Below are positions 39,214 through 50,004 of a DNA stretch of 64,000 nt, in pieces (within the stretch, counting starts at the first letter, position 1; each line of letters starts with the position of its first letter). The translations under genes were made by a program, and so were the position numbers. The notes below the pieces were generated by a model. It was not told the origin of the DNA and did no database searches. It worked only from the letters and a program-made list of their open reading frames with translations. The stretch is from Labia minor (Eukaryota; Arthropoda; Insecta; Dermaptera; Spongiphoridae): assembly GCA_963082975.1 (NCBI GenBank), contig OY720344.1, positions 81,952,053 to 82,016,052 on the forward strand, given 5' to 3'.

Positions 39214-41073
39214 ATGGATCGTTGGCTACAAACTGGTTCAACACAGAAACGGAAAGAATCAGATGATGAGGCATCAACAGCAAACTCTACCAAGAAACGC
39301 AAAACTAGAAAATATTCGGATGATTATTTATCATTTGGATTTACTTATATTTGCAACAATGATGTGGAAAGACCAGTCTGCGTTCTATGTCAGGAAAGTT
39401 TATCCAATGAAAGTATGAAACCTGCTAATCTCAGACGTCATTTACAAACAAAGCACAGCGAGCATGTTAGTAAGTCTATCGAATTTTTTAAAATGAAAAA
39501 AGAAGAACTTAATTCAAGTCAGAAATTGATGGTAAAGACGGGATCTGGTGGTATGAGTAAGAAAGCAGTAATGGCATCATATGAAGTAGCTCTACTTATT
39601 GCTAAAGCAGGAAAGCCGCATAATATAGCAGAGCAATTAATTCTTCCTGCTACAAAAGTAATTACAAATATAATGTTAGGAACTAAAGCAGCAAACGATA
39701 TAAATTTGATTTCATTATCAAATGATACGGTTAAGAATAGGATTGAAGACATGTCATGTAATATAAAAGAAGAATTAATATCGAGAGTGCGCAAAAGTCA
39801 CTATTACTCATTACAATTGGATGAAAGTACTGATGTCACTAATAATGCCAATTTGTTAGCTTTCATTAGATATGAGTTTGAAAATCAAATACAAGAAGAT
39901 GTATTGTTTTGTGATTCACTACCTTCACGAACGACAGCTAATGACATATTTAACAGTTTGAATAATTTTATAACCGAAAATGAAATAGAGTGGCCAAAAT
40001 GTGTTGGAATTTGCACTGATGGTGCTCGTGCAATGTCAGGTACAAGAACTGGATTGATTGCTCTTATTAAAAATGTTGCGCCTCAGGTTGTTTGGAATCA
40101 TTGCTGCATTCACAGAGAATCATTAGCAGCCAAAAATATGTCACCAGATTTGAAAAGAACATTAGACGAAGTAGTTAAAATTGTCAATTTCATTAAGGCT
40201 CGTCCACTTAATTCCAGAGTTTTTAAAATTTTGTGTGAGGAAATGGGTAGTCAACATACACATTTATTATTACATACAGATGTACGTTGGTTGTCCCGCG
40301 GGAAAGTACTCATTCGCGTTTTTGAGCTTCGAGATGAAATACGATTGTTTTTAATAGATGCGCATTTTGAACTGACCGAATGTTTCAATGATTTTATCTG
40401 GTTAGCTAAGGTGGCTTACTTGACTGATATTTTTACAAAATTGAACGAACTTAATTTGAGCCTGCAAGGTACTGTTGTAAATATATTTAAAGTTGAAGAT
40501 AAAATAGAAGCAATGATTAAAAAAATCGACTTGTGGTCGAAACGCATCCAGAACGGTGTATATGAGTCTTTTCCAACTCTCAATGATTTCATAGAAAGCT
40601 CCAGTGAAAAATTGCTTAATCAAACGCGTCAATTATTTGTTGAACATTTAATTACTTTGAAAAGCAACTTCAGGAAGTATTTTTCTACTCCTGATCCTTG
40701 CAATAACTGGATCAGAGATCCATTTAATATGGAAATTACGAATGCTAAACATTTATCTGCACCTGAACAAGATATTCTCGTGGAATTATCATGTGATACA
40801 ACTTATAAACTAAAATTTAACAAAACTGAATTGAGCAACTTTTGGTTACTTCTCAGGTCAGATTATCCTGCGCTTGCAAATAAAGCACTTCAACACTTGA
40901 TTCCATTCTGCACAACATATTTATGCGAACAAGCTTTTTCGGTACTATTTTATATTAAGTCTAAATATAGAAACAAATTAAATGTAGAGCCGGATCTTAG
41001 ATTAAAAGTTTCCAATATTAAGCCAGATATTGAGATTCTTGTTTCAAGAAAACAACTGCATACATCTCATTAA
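39214..41073 (+). CDS. hAT (Buster-type) transposase, intact, copy 1
   Basis: A 619-residue uninterrupted ORF inside the TIR-bounded element at 38157-41459. A BED-type zinc finger is visible at residues about 43-84 (C56, C59, H76, H81), just after a basic stretch at about 22-33 that could serve nuclear entry. The RNase-H-like catalytic core shows LDESTD (D203), CTDGARAM (D269), the CCIH motif (C297/H300) and the conserved VRW at R358-W359. The C-terminal dimerisation segment has YLCEQAFSVL, whose E572 is the likely third acidic residue. This order and the motif spacing match hAT transposases of the Buster/ZBED5 type. Family role: binds the element ends and performs cut-and-paste transposition with 8-bp target duplications. 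I chose the start because MDRWL is the usual opening of this family. The upstream TATTATTGTAG could be a 3' splice site, so a leader exon is possible. A polyadenylation signal AATAAA lies at 41253-41258. No frameshift, internal stop or missing catalytic residue is seen; length is normal. Confidence 0.95.
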   Translation: MDRWLQTGSTQKRKESDDEASTANSTKKRKTRKYSDDYLSFGFTYICNNDVERPVCVLCQESLSNESMKPANLRRHLQTKHSEHVSKSIEFFKMKKEELNSSQKLMVKTGSGGMSKKAVMASYEVALLIAKAGKPHNIAEQLILPATKVITNIMLGTKAANDINLISLSNDTVKNRIEDMSCNIKEELISRVRKSHYYSLQLDESTDVTNNANLLAFIRYEFENQIQEDVLFCDSLPSRTTANDIFNSLNNFITENEIEWPKCVGICTDGARAMSGTRTGLIALIKNVAPQVVWNHCCIHRESLAAKNMSPDLKRTLDEVVKIVNFIKARPLNSRVFKILCEEMGSQHTHLLLHTDVRWLSRGKVLIRVFELRDEIRLFLIDAHFELTECFNDFIWLAKVAYLTDIFTKLNELNLSLQGTVVNIFKVEDKIEAMIKKIDLWSKRIQNGVYESFPTLNDFIESSSEKLLNQTRQLFVEHLITLKSNFRKYFSTPDPCNNWIRDPFNMEITNAKHLSAPEQDILVELSCDTTYKLKFNKTELSNFWLLLRSDYPALANKALQHLIPFCTTYLCEQAFSVLFYIKSKYRNKLNVEPDLRLKVSNIKPDIEILVSRKQLHTSH

Positions 41074-41106
41074 ATATGTAAGTTATATTTAATGAGATAG
41101 ATGCAG
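41056..41106 (+). other. Stem-loop spanning the transposase stop codon, copy 1
   Basis: Arms at 41056-41077 and 41085-41106 (22 nt, 20 of 22 paired, the inner 14 perfect) with a 7-nt loop. The stop codon TAA at 41071-41073 is inside the left arm. Transcribed, it would form an RNA hairpin covering the end of the ORF. Function unknown. Confidence 0.7.
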
Positions 41107-41640
41107 TTATTTTTTAAAATATTTCTTATTTAATATTTTCTGAAAAAAATTATAAAATATTTATATGAATTTAATGTAAGTACCCATTATAATTTGTGAG
41201 ATTTGTTGCTATGACAATGTTTGTATTTTCTTTCTTCAATATTATAATTTCTAATAAAATGTGTTCTACAATATGCAAAAAAATCGTTATTCACCAATCA
41301 CTGTTAGAAATATTCATCATATATCCTTGTCCTTATGAGATCGTAAGCCAGAAATTAATTAATAAAATGACGTAAAGTACCTAAAGTTGTGATGGGGGTC
41401 CGTCAAAAAAAATTTTTTCAAGTGGGGGTCCGTGGAGTACATAAGTTTAAGAACCTATGCCGTACTTCATGATTAAACATTAACATTATCAAACTTTTAA
41501 TGCATTTTTTTAATTAATTAATCTGTGAAATTCCACATTAGATGGAAATAATGTCGATTTTTATAAAATTTTATATGATAATATGAATAAAACAATTAAC
41601 ATACTGGAATTCATAATAATTATAGATTATACATAATATA

Positions 41641-42013
41641 CTACATGGGCTGAAAAGCCCCGGGATTTTTCAATAGGTGACGCCACTAAAAAATGAACAA
41701 GACTCTTTTCGAGAGGCTCATCTGTCACTAGTTTATGTATGAAGTATCATGACATTTCGTCCATTCGTTTACAAGCTACAATCGTTTGATTGACGCTACA
41801 GGAATATCTTGTCTTGATTAACTATTGTTCTCGAAGGAGCAGTTGTAGGATAACATTCCTGCAACCACTGCACTGATTGTTAAAAAGTTTTTTTCATTAA
41901 AAAACAATGTTTAATCAAGACGCGATATTCCTGTTTTTCTCTCGAAATGAGTCATGTTCATTTTCTAGTGGCGTCACCTATTGAAAAATCCCGGGACTTT
42001 TCAGCCCATGTAG
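41641..42013. mobile_element. Palindromic Tc1/mariner-type MITE (373 bp)
   Basis: Ends CTACATGGGCTGAAAAG and CTTTTCAGCCCATGTAG are perfect inverted repeats flanked by TA. The inverted symmetry runs inward about 60 bp (AATAGGTGACGCCACTA on both arms) and reappears near the centre (GTCTTGATTAA). Non-coding. Confidence 0.85.
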
Positions 42014-42850
42014 TATAATATTTGTATTAAATGTAATTCTTACATATCTTTATATTTTAATGTTCTTGTGATATCTTTTTTCATAGAAGATAATGTTTGA
42101 TATGAAATTTATATAAATCTTTTGCAATCCAATATTTGTTCTTGCAGTCATTTGAGTAGGTTTACATTGAAAGTTCATGTTTGTTTATAAAAATTATATA
42201 TATTTATCTTTGTTATTCTATTTTTAAGAAACATTAATCTCAAAATTTTTTAATTTACTTCTACTAACTTATTAGATAAAAAGTTTTGAAAGTACTAAAA
42301 TAAAAGGAAAGGGAAGTATTATTTTTACTGTAAATATTTAGATACTTTATTTCTATTATTATGAAGATAATCTTTCAAAAAATAAAAGTAAGAAGCAATA
42401 TTACTAATGTCATGATTAATCAAATTATATGATTTTAAAATAAACTAAGCCATAAAAAGATACAACTGAAGGACTTTTATTTCATGTAAATTTCTATTAA
42501 CAAAATAGAATTAACATGTTATATGTTTTCATGTTATCATATAAAAAACTTTTCAATCATCTTATTAATTTATTTTAAAAGCTCCATCAGTACCAAAAAG
42601 AACTTAACAACATGAAATGGCCTACCGTGATTATTTATTGAAAATGCAAGTAAATGGATTAGATGTGTAGGGAGGAGGAAGAGGAGAGCAAATCTGGAGA
42701 AAAGTTTAATGGGATTTTTTCGAGCATTATTTAATAAAATAGAGAAGTAAAGTAGTAACTTTTATCAACAAGAAAATATCTGTGCGACACAGTTTGAAAA
42801 TAAACAAAATTAATTTTATATTATAAAAAAATTGAAATTTATTTCATAAA
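42014..42850. other. AT-rich DNA, nothing recognised
   Basis: No ORF, TIR or RNA gene supported. Confidence 0.5.
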
Positions 42851-42853
42851 ATA

Positions 42854-43370
42854 CAAGGTTGTTCAATAAGTTCGCGGAGCGCCATCCATTCATCAATATT
42901 AGACCTAAAACAATAAATTCGAATTATTATTCTAATCATTTGAATCAATTAGACGAAAAAATTCGTGAAAGAAGGCCCGAATTAAGAAGAAGAAAATCAT
43001 TTTTCACCAAAATAACGCACCTGCGCACATAGCTCAAAAAAACCACTGCTAAAATAACTGAATTGAAGTACGAATTGTAACAACCAGCATATTCTCCATG
43101 TTTAGCTCCCTCCGACTTCTGATTCTTCCCACACCTCAAACAATATCTCTGTGGAAAACGATTTTCTTCAAACGAAGAGGAAATAGGTGCCGTGGAGGGA
43201 TATTTTGCAGAGCTGCCGGAAAACCACTACGGTAAAGGGATCTATAAATTATAAGACCATTGGATTAAGAGTATTGAAGTTGAGGGAAACTACACTAAAA
43301 AAAATAGTCATATTTACAAATAATAATTGCTTTCTTCATTTCCGTTCCGCGAACTTATTGAACAAATTAA
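42854..43370 (+). pseudogene. Mariner element with internal deletion
   Basis: TIR core TTGTTCAATAAGTTCGCGGA at the left and its complement at the right; TA flanks at 42852-42853 and 43371-43372. Plus-strand translation gives HQNNAPAHIAQK (second catalytic Asp region changed to Asn-Asn), YSPCLAPSDF and FPHLKQYLCGKRF, then WIKSIEVEGNY near the C-terminus. Only the C-terminal third remains, with a stop after SDF. Confidence 0.85.
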
Positions 43371-43654
43371 TATATTCAGTTAGCATGTATTTGTAATAAT
43401 TTTTTATTAAATAGTATACTTTCAATAACAAAAAAGATAATTTTTACACCAACAAAATCATTAATTGGCTCATTCAATAAATCCCGACATATAGATTGTG
43501 TCATCTCCTAACCTTCAAAAACCTTCTAGTACTCCAAACTTTTAAATGTAATTTTATTGAAACTATGTACTATTGTTTGTTTATAAACAATTAAATTAAA
43601 CGTTACTTTCACTTTGTTTGTCACCCACTTTATAGTCCAGTCCTAGTTCCCAGA

Positions 43655-43840
43655 CTGTTTGAATAAATTTGAATAGATAGGATTTTTTTAGGGTTTGGGA
43701 AGCGACTTCCTCAATTGAATGCTAGGAAAAGACGTGGCTTGCGTGAGCAGGGTTGCTTCCCTGAAGTGGACGGACCTATCTCTATCGGGGTCATAGAGAC
43801 TGTCCACGCGCTACTCATATCTATCTATCTATTTATCTCT
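43655..43840 (+). repeat. Possible SINE-like repeat ending in (TATC)n
   Basis: A GC-richer block followed by TATCTATCTATC. It has no second copy in this window and no recognised box motif, so class is unknown. 43841-44219 is AT-rich. Confidence 0.3.
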
Positions 43841-44219
43841 ATATATATAGACAAGTTAAATAATTTCAATTATTCTTTTTAGATAAACTTAAATATATGA
43901 GAATATTTAACATAAAAATGAAATTATAAATACAAATTAACTATCATATATTTCAGCTGAAAAATTTAATCTTCTTTTTTTTTGTTAATAAAGAAATAAT
44001 GAAAATAAAAATGTAATATAGAGAATGATGAATTATTTTTTTTTATTAAGCCATTTTTATATTTTTAGATAATATAAACACAGAGGAACAAAATATAATC
44101 CATGTTTTTTTTGAATAAGGTAGAAAAGCATAAGTATAATATGTATACGTGTCCTATTTATTGTATTAATATTATATATAACCTATGACAGTTAGATATT
44201 CATATGGAGACAATGTTAC

Positions 44220-44530
44220 CGTTAAGTTGATTTAAGTTTGATGAAAGGAGAGGCATATCATCTTAAAGAGAGGTGCTGAGCACAACAACCGAGGAGGATT
44301 CGCATCTAAATTGCTAAAATAAGCACAAGCAAAGCCAAGCCCAGGATAAGATCCATAAATGCATGAGGCGCTTGTCGAGTTGCTGCTCGAGGCGACGACT
44401 ATTCGCCCCCATAACGCGACTTGCCTGGCCAATAAGACCTCAACACAATTTTAATAGCTTCTACCAGAGCCAGATTGCATCCATTCGCGTTGTATTTACG
44501 TTACGACAAACAACTGGGTTTGGGTCTTAA
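44220..44530. other. GC-richer unassigned block
   Basis: Contains an open frame on the minus strand (44232-44432) and mixed-composition sequence, but no known domain in any frame. It could be a decayed element or an unrecognised exon. Confidence 0.25.
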
Positions 44531-45127
44531 CATCTAATGATTTGTGATTACTTTATTTTTTTACACATTTGCCTGGATAATTAACACATACTCGAATGAA
44601 TATTCTCATTATTATAAATAGAATTAATATATATTCTTGTGGTAATGGTGGTGAAAATAAATTTAAACTTTTCAATATCAAGTTGCTTTAAAAGTTAATA
44701 AACAAAATTAATTTAAATATAGTATATATATATAATTTAATTATTTAAATGAAATATTTTGTCATAGAAAATAAACAAATTAAATTAATTTTTTTTAAAA
44801 AAAAGAGAGTAGAGACAATATATATTTCTAATTTTTGTTTTCTTCGCTTAATTTTTCTGAGATAATATCTAGAGAGGTAATTTTTATCAAACAAAATCAT
44901 AATAAAACAGGCACAAAACCGACAGATAATTTGAAATAAAATAATTTCCAAACAACATTATAAATATATATATATATATAAAGTATAAAAAAAAATATTT
45001 TTAAAACTTGAATTAAAATGACTAAATTATATTATCTTAGTTTTTATTTTTAGTTTAATTAATCAATTATTTATCAATATTATATTTTAAGTGAAATATT
45101 TTCTGACAGTGAATATAAAATTAATAC

Positions 45128-45371
45128 TTTGTAAACTACCACTTTCAGTTTCCGGATATACACCAAAAGTTTATGAATTCATGCTACTGATGCATTAAGA
45201 AAATATACCAAATTTTATAAAAATTCGTTGAGCCGTTCAAGCTGTACACGTCTATACGGACACACAATGGACAGACAGACAGACATCATGCTAAATATAT
45301 TTTTTTCTGTTAACAAAATGCATGATTTTGGTGTGAAAACAATACCTTCCCTTCCTATCGTCGGTCGGTAA
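45128..45371 (-). mobile_element. INE-1-like element, family C copy 1 (3' truncated)
   Basis: The minus strand starts ACCGACCGACGATAGGAAGG and continues through a short GTCT repeat to the CCGGAAACTG region, then stops. Matches 47706 and 53160. Confidence 0.6.
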
Positions 45372-45552
45372 AAACAATAAATCTTTTATATTGATTATAG
45401 TTATGTTTGTTTATGAGGCGTAGTCAATGACTTTAGCAAATGATTATTGTTGGGCAAATTTAAAGTAGAATACTTTGTTGAAATCCCGATAAAGCAATAG
45501 TTTGGGGAAAATGGTTGGACTTGAAAAGTGTGTGTGTGTGTGTGTGTGTGTG

Positions 45553-46878
45553 CCACAGACATAGATATAGGGTATATATATAATTTATTTATCTAAAAAT
45601 TTTTAAAAAATTATAATCGATTTATTCTTATTTTAATAATTAAAATCCTACTTGGATGTCATAAAATGAATTTAATTAATCCTTTCATTTTTTAATACGA
45701 TGCAATACTTAACAAAATGACATGATATTGAATAAACATAATATGTTATATTAGCATTGCTTGTATACACAATATTTTACGTTAAATTTACAAATTAAAC
45801 TCAGTACAATAATTAAATAAGATCACTTTTAATGAAGTTTATCCTGAATTACCTAATTCATAGAAGCTTTACTTTCTTTATAGAATATTCAAATATCTTC
45901 CAATTAGAATACATGAAGTAGAAAGGTTTTTTATTAAAAATACCATTTTGAAAAAAAGGTATCTTAAATGTGGTTACTTGTTAAATATATCTTATATTTG
46001 TTTCTTGAAAAGGATATAATATTACTTCTCATGAAAATGAATCAAATTTGTCTTTTATTTATCAAAGAAAAATTGAGCATTTCTTTTTTTATTATATTTT
46101 ATTTTACTAGTTTGTTACTTTCTTATAAATGGACAGTTTTCTTTTTTTAATAAATTTTACATTTTGGTTATAAAATAAATCCTTTTTTTAAAATATTAGA
46201 ATTCAAATATTATTAAAATACATTCTCTTCGATGATTTATATTCTTTGAAATATTTTTTTTTAAAGTTATATTACATTTTGAATAAGTCAATATCTGAAT
46301 TGAAAATATCAAATTTTCTATTATTAGCAAATTATTCTTTTATGAGAGATAGCTCCAATTCATATTTTATTACCATCTGTATTGACTATTTTATTTGATT
46401 TTGAGAGCACTTGTTTTTAATGGACAAAAAATTAATTAAAAATCATTTTTAGAATGATTATATTATTTCAAATGTTTAAATTTTAAATGTCTTAAAAGTT
46501 AACAAGTTTTCAAATTTTATAAAAAAAAAAATGGATTAAATAATATAAATAAAAGATCGTGTTGTAATTCGATTGAACATATCTTAAAAGGCTTTAAACT
46601 TTTTTCGAATTGATTCTGCTTCAACTTTTTTAAAACAGTATATTAAATATTTTATATTTTTTATATTTTACAACACATATATCAATTTTTCAGAAAAAGT
46701 GAAACCTTGTTAATTTCATTAGAACATCTCAAACAAACAACTAAATGCTCATCGATGAAATTTTGCATTTAAGGGGTCTATGTTGGAAAATAAAAAAAAT
46801 TTTCTAAAAACCTTGTGTTATTATTGTCAAACCGAGAACTTTTTACGCAACTCACATAAATCTAAATATCCAAAATTA
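45553..46878. other. AT-rich DNA, nothing recognised
   Basis: The ORF at 45968-46150 is a low-complexity Leu/Ile/Phe frame typical of AT-rich sequence, not a gene. Confidence 0.5.
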
Positions 46879-47151
46879 TTCCTAACCAGTGACGCAACCA
46901 GGATTTGATCCTGAGGGGGGGGGTTTGACTAGCCGCTCCACCTTCCTATGGCGCCCCTCCCCCCGGTTCTCTCAAAAACAAATTTTCATTAAGATTTTTT
47001 TTTTAAATTTAAAAAAGTTTTGTAAATGAAATACTGATTTTACAAAATCTGGCAAAAAAATTTAATTTTGTATTTTATTTACTCGTATTCACAGTTTTAG
47101 AAAGAAAATATTTTTTTCCAGCTATAAATAAATCATGGAATGAGGATAGCT

Positions 47152-47521
47152 CAGTGTTTCTCAACCTTTTTGGACCAAACGCCCCCTTTGTAAGACCCGC
47201 TTCTTAATTCGCCCCCTATAAATTTTTACAGATAAAAATTGCATGATAATCCATAATATAAGGTAGGTACACTAGGTGATACTTAGAGCCATATTGAAAA
47301 ATCGAGTTTCAGAATCTGATTGCAAAATCATCTGACCTTTTTTTAGAACCATATTGAAAAAAAAGAGAAAATGTTTAAAAAGCCTGTTTGCAAAATCATC
47401 TTGCCTTTTTTTAGAGTTGAAAAAGATTTCGGCCCCCAAAAATAACTTATGGCCCCCCAAAATCGTATAATCAAATAATCGCCCCCTTTAAGATGTCGAT
47501 CGCCTAGGTTGAGAATCACTG
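47152..47521. mobile_element. hAT MITE nested in the 46887-49135 element (370 bp)
   Basis: Ends CAGTGTTTCTCAACC and GGTTGAGAATCACTG. Target duplication GGATAGCT / GGATGGCT (47144-47151 and 47522-47529, one mismatch), central TA on the left. Contains an internal direct repeat around CAAAATCATCTGACC (47324) and 47391. Confidence 0.85.
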
Positions 47522-47705
47522 GGATGGCTTATGCGATGGTCGGAAAATTTTTGCTCCGAGATTTTTTGAGATCTCCACTTTTCAGACGGTTCTGAAACCA
47601 AAACTGCAAAAAAAAAATTTTGAACCGGCCGGCCGGCCGTTCGTTACCGAGATTACGTCTAAACAAAATGAGATATTGTCTTGAAATTTGATATTTAGAT
47701 GTTTT

Positions 47706-48340
47706 TACCGACCGACGATAGTAAATTTCACATGTGGAGATTTTTACATATCTCAACGAATCATGCATTTTCTAAACAGAAAAAAGTATTTTTAGCATGA
47801 TGTCTGTCCGCCCGTCTGTCCGTCTGTCCGTCTGACCGTCTGTCCGTCCGTCCGTAAAGATGTGTACAGCCTGAACGGCTCAACCGATTTTGATGAAATT
47901 TGGTATATTTACTTAATGCATCAGTGGGATGAATTGATCAACTTTTGGTGCAAATCCGGAAACCGGAAGTGGTAGTATTAGCGATCGACGATAGGAAGGG
48001 AAGGGTTATTTTCACACCAAATTTCACATGAGGAGATTTTTTACATATCACCACGAATCATGCACTTTGTATTGGTTTTATCCTCGGGAAAATCATATTT
48101 ATTAGTTTTTTCTTGATTTAAAATTATATGACGTCATCCAGCCATTCATGACGTCTCAGCCTGATCTTGCATATATATTATAAATAAAATAAAATTAAAA
48201 ATATTTATGTTATATGCCTATCTGTTTTTTATTACATTAATAGATATATTAAAATTATTTGAAATTGTTTCTGTAGCTGGAAATTAATTTACTTCAAACC
48301 GTCGGTCGGTTCGGACCTGGCCACAGGTCAACTTATTTTT
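47706..48340 (+). mobile_element. INE-1-like element, family C copy 2
   Basis: 5' subterminal repeat ACCGACCGACG (from 47707), a conserved block, a (GTCC/GTCT)n microsatellite (about 47800-47855), a second block, the inverted 3' repeat CCGTCGGTCGGT, then a terminal hairpin GACCTGGCCACAGGTC (48314-48329) and a T-rich end. Confidence 0.65.
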
Positions 48341-49155
48341 TTGGGAATGATGGGCGGGGATTGGATTGTTTTTGGACAAGATCGGACCAGAAGTAAGGGT
48401 AGTTTAAAGAGGTGTCAAAGCACATTTTATTGATTTTCTCAATAAATACCGATTTTTATGAGAATTATCATACTATCGTATTAAATTTATAGGGAATCGA
48501 ATTTACTAAAAGTTTTATTATATTCATTTTTACCTAAACTTAATAATAAAGGAGTTATTTATAAAAAACTACTTTAAGATTTCGAAAGCTTTTCGTCCGC
48601 CCGTAGTGGCAGGATATTTTGAAAAAATTAGTCTTCGCTTCATAATTTTTATGAAATTAGCAATTAATGTATAAATTTAAATTAATTTAAAATAATAAAA
48701 AATATTTAGAATTTGAGTAATATTTTTATTTATTTTATATTTAAACAATAGTCAAATTGGAAAATTTCACAATCATCTAATAATCTTATATTATGTCTTA
48801 GTTTTTTTATGATTTAGGAGAAATAATAAAATATTTTTTTATTTCTTAAAATTAAATTCTGTACGAAAAAATAAGCAATTTTTAATTATGTTAAAATTTT
48901 TTTAAAATAAAATAAACTTACTTTTTATACACTTAGTTAAAATTTTTTTAAAATAAAATAAACTTACTTTTTATACACTTAGTTATACTTTAAGAATTTT
49001 TTTTTTAAATAAAAAGGATTATATTTTTTCTTTTCTATTTGTAACATAGTACATAATATATAGCAATTTGAATTTCGTTTTTTTCTGGGGGGGGGGGGGG
49101 TTAAAACCCTAAAAAAACCCCTGGTTACTCCACTGTCCCTAACATAAATTAAAAA

Positions 49156-49845
49156 CAGTGACGAACCTAGAACTTTTGCCGCCCGGGGCGATCTCCAGTT
49201 TGCCGCCCTTTTTATTATAAGTCAATCAAATAGTGTTTTTTATAAATTAATACACATAAATAAATTATTAAGTTATTTAATCAATATTAATTAATACACA
49301 GAGTAAATTTTTTACACATATTTGTATGCACTCGTAAACATATTAATATAATATTTACTCTTCTAGCTTTCATACTAGAAAAATCGTGTATAATGCTCTC
49401 AAAATTTATATTATTTGTAATTTCTTGTTTTATTGACAATATTGCAAGATTTTGTAGTCTTAATTGACTCATTGTAGAACGAAGATAATTTTGCCGAACA
49501 AAATATTAAAGATGCATTTACGAATTCAACGAATTTTAATGAATACAATAAAATAAAATTATTATCCTGTTCTTGGAATTAGAATTCAAAATTTACACTA
49601 AAATGCATTTATATACACCGAGGAATAATATTCGAAATCATATAGTTGATCATAATTTATATAAATCAAATAGTAAACTTATAATAATCATAATAATCAT
49701 TTATTATTCAAGAAAGAAAAAAATAAATATGAAATGAATAAGTTGCTTTTTACAACTATAACGAAATATAAAAAATGCCGCCCCAAGATAAGTGCCGCCT
49801 GGTGCGGACCGCACCCACCGCCCCACCCCCTTTGGTACTCCACTG
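49156..49845 (-). mobile_element. hAT remnant keeping a transposase C-terminus (690 bp)
   Basis: Ends CAGTGACGAACCTAG and (minus strand) CAGTGGAGTACCAAAG. Perfect target duplication ATTAAAAA (49148-49155 and 49846-49853), fitting nTnnnnAn. The minus-strand frame 49287-49500 reads RSTMSQLRLQNLAILSIKQ and HDFSSMKARRVNI, the typical C-terminal end of ZMYM1/DUF4371-like hAT proteins. The rest of the gene is deleted. Confidence 0.75.
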
Positions 49846-50004
49846 ATTAAAAAGATTTAGTTTTCTTTTATTCTTTATTTATTAATAAATAAACATAATA
49901 CATAATTTTATTTAAATAAAATCTAAACATTATTCCATAAAAATACCTTTATATATTTTGAATTCATACCACTCTTTATTTAATTGTCTCTTTTAAGCTT
50001 ATAA

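Larger units (their letters stand above)
38157..41459 (+). mobile_element. Full-length autonomous hAT element, copy 1 (3303 bp)
   Basis: Left end CAGTGGTTCTTAAACT; the right end read on the minus strand is CATAGGTTCTTAAACT, giving about 16-bp imperfect terminal inverted repeats. The 8-bp target duplication CCGTACTT lies at 38149-38156 and 41460-41467. Its central TA fits the nnnTAnnn preference known for Buster-type hAT elements. Subterminal GGGGGTCCG words lie near both ends (about 38189, 38212, 41395 and 41425). The 5' non-coding part (38157-39213) contains a two-copy direct repeat of about 55 bp near 38620-38730 and a three-copy repeat of about 30 bp near 38918-39008. The transposase gene follows, then a long stem-loop over its stop codon. 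Confidence 0.95.
46887..49135. mobile_element. hAT element (Ac-type target) carrying nested insertions
   Basis: Ends CAGTGACGCAACCAGG and (minus strand) CAGTGGAGTAACCAGG. Target duplication TTCCTAAC / TCCCTAAC (46879-46886 and 49136-49143, one mismatch). The left copy fits nTnnnnAn, the Ac-type preference, not the central-TA Buster pattern. Inside are a hAT MITE (47152-47521), a family C INE-like element (47706-48340) and a two-copy tandem repeat of about 46-bp units (48892-48984). No transposase remains. Confidence 0.75.

Noticed and set aside
39519-39794. Minus-strand ORFs inside the hAT transposase (also 40402-40632 and the same positions in copy 2)
   Set aside because: Antisense shadows of the intact transposase, with no domain of their own.
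45968-46150. 60-codon hydrophobic ORF resembling a membrane peptide
   Set aside because: Leu/Ile/Phe-rich frames are expected by chance in such T-rich DNA; no start context, homologue or second exon is visible.
47800-47860. GTCC/GTCT run as a possible CRISPR-like or satellite array
   Set aside because: A short tetranucleotide microsatellite at a fixed place inside a dispersed element; no spacers.
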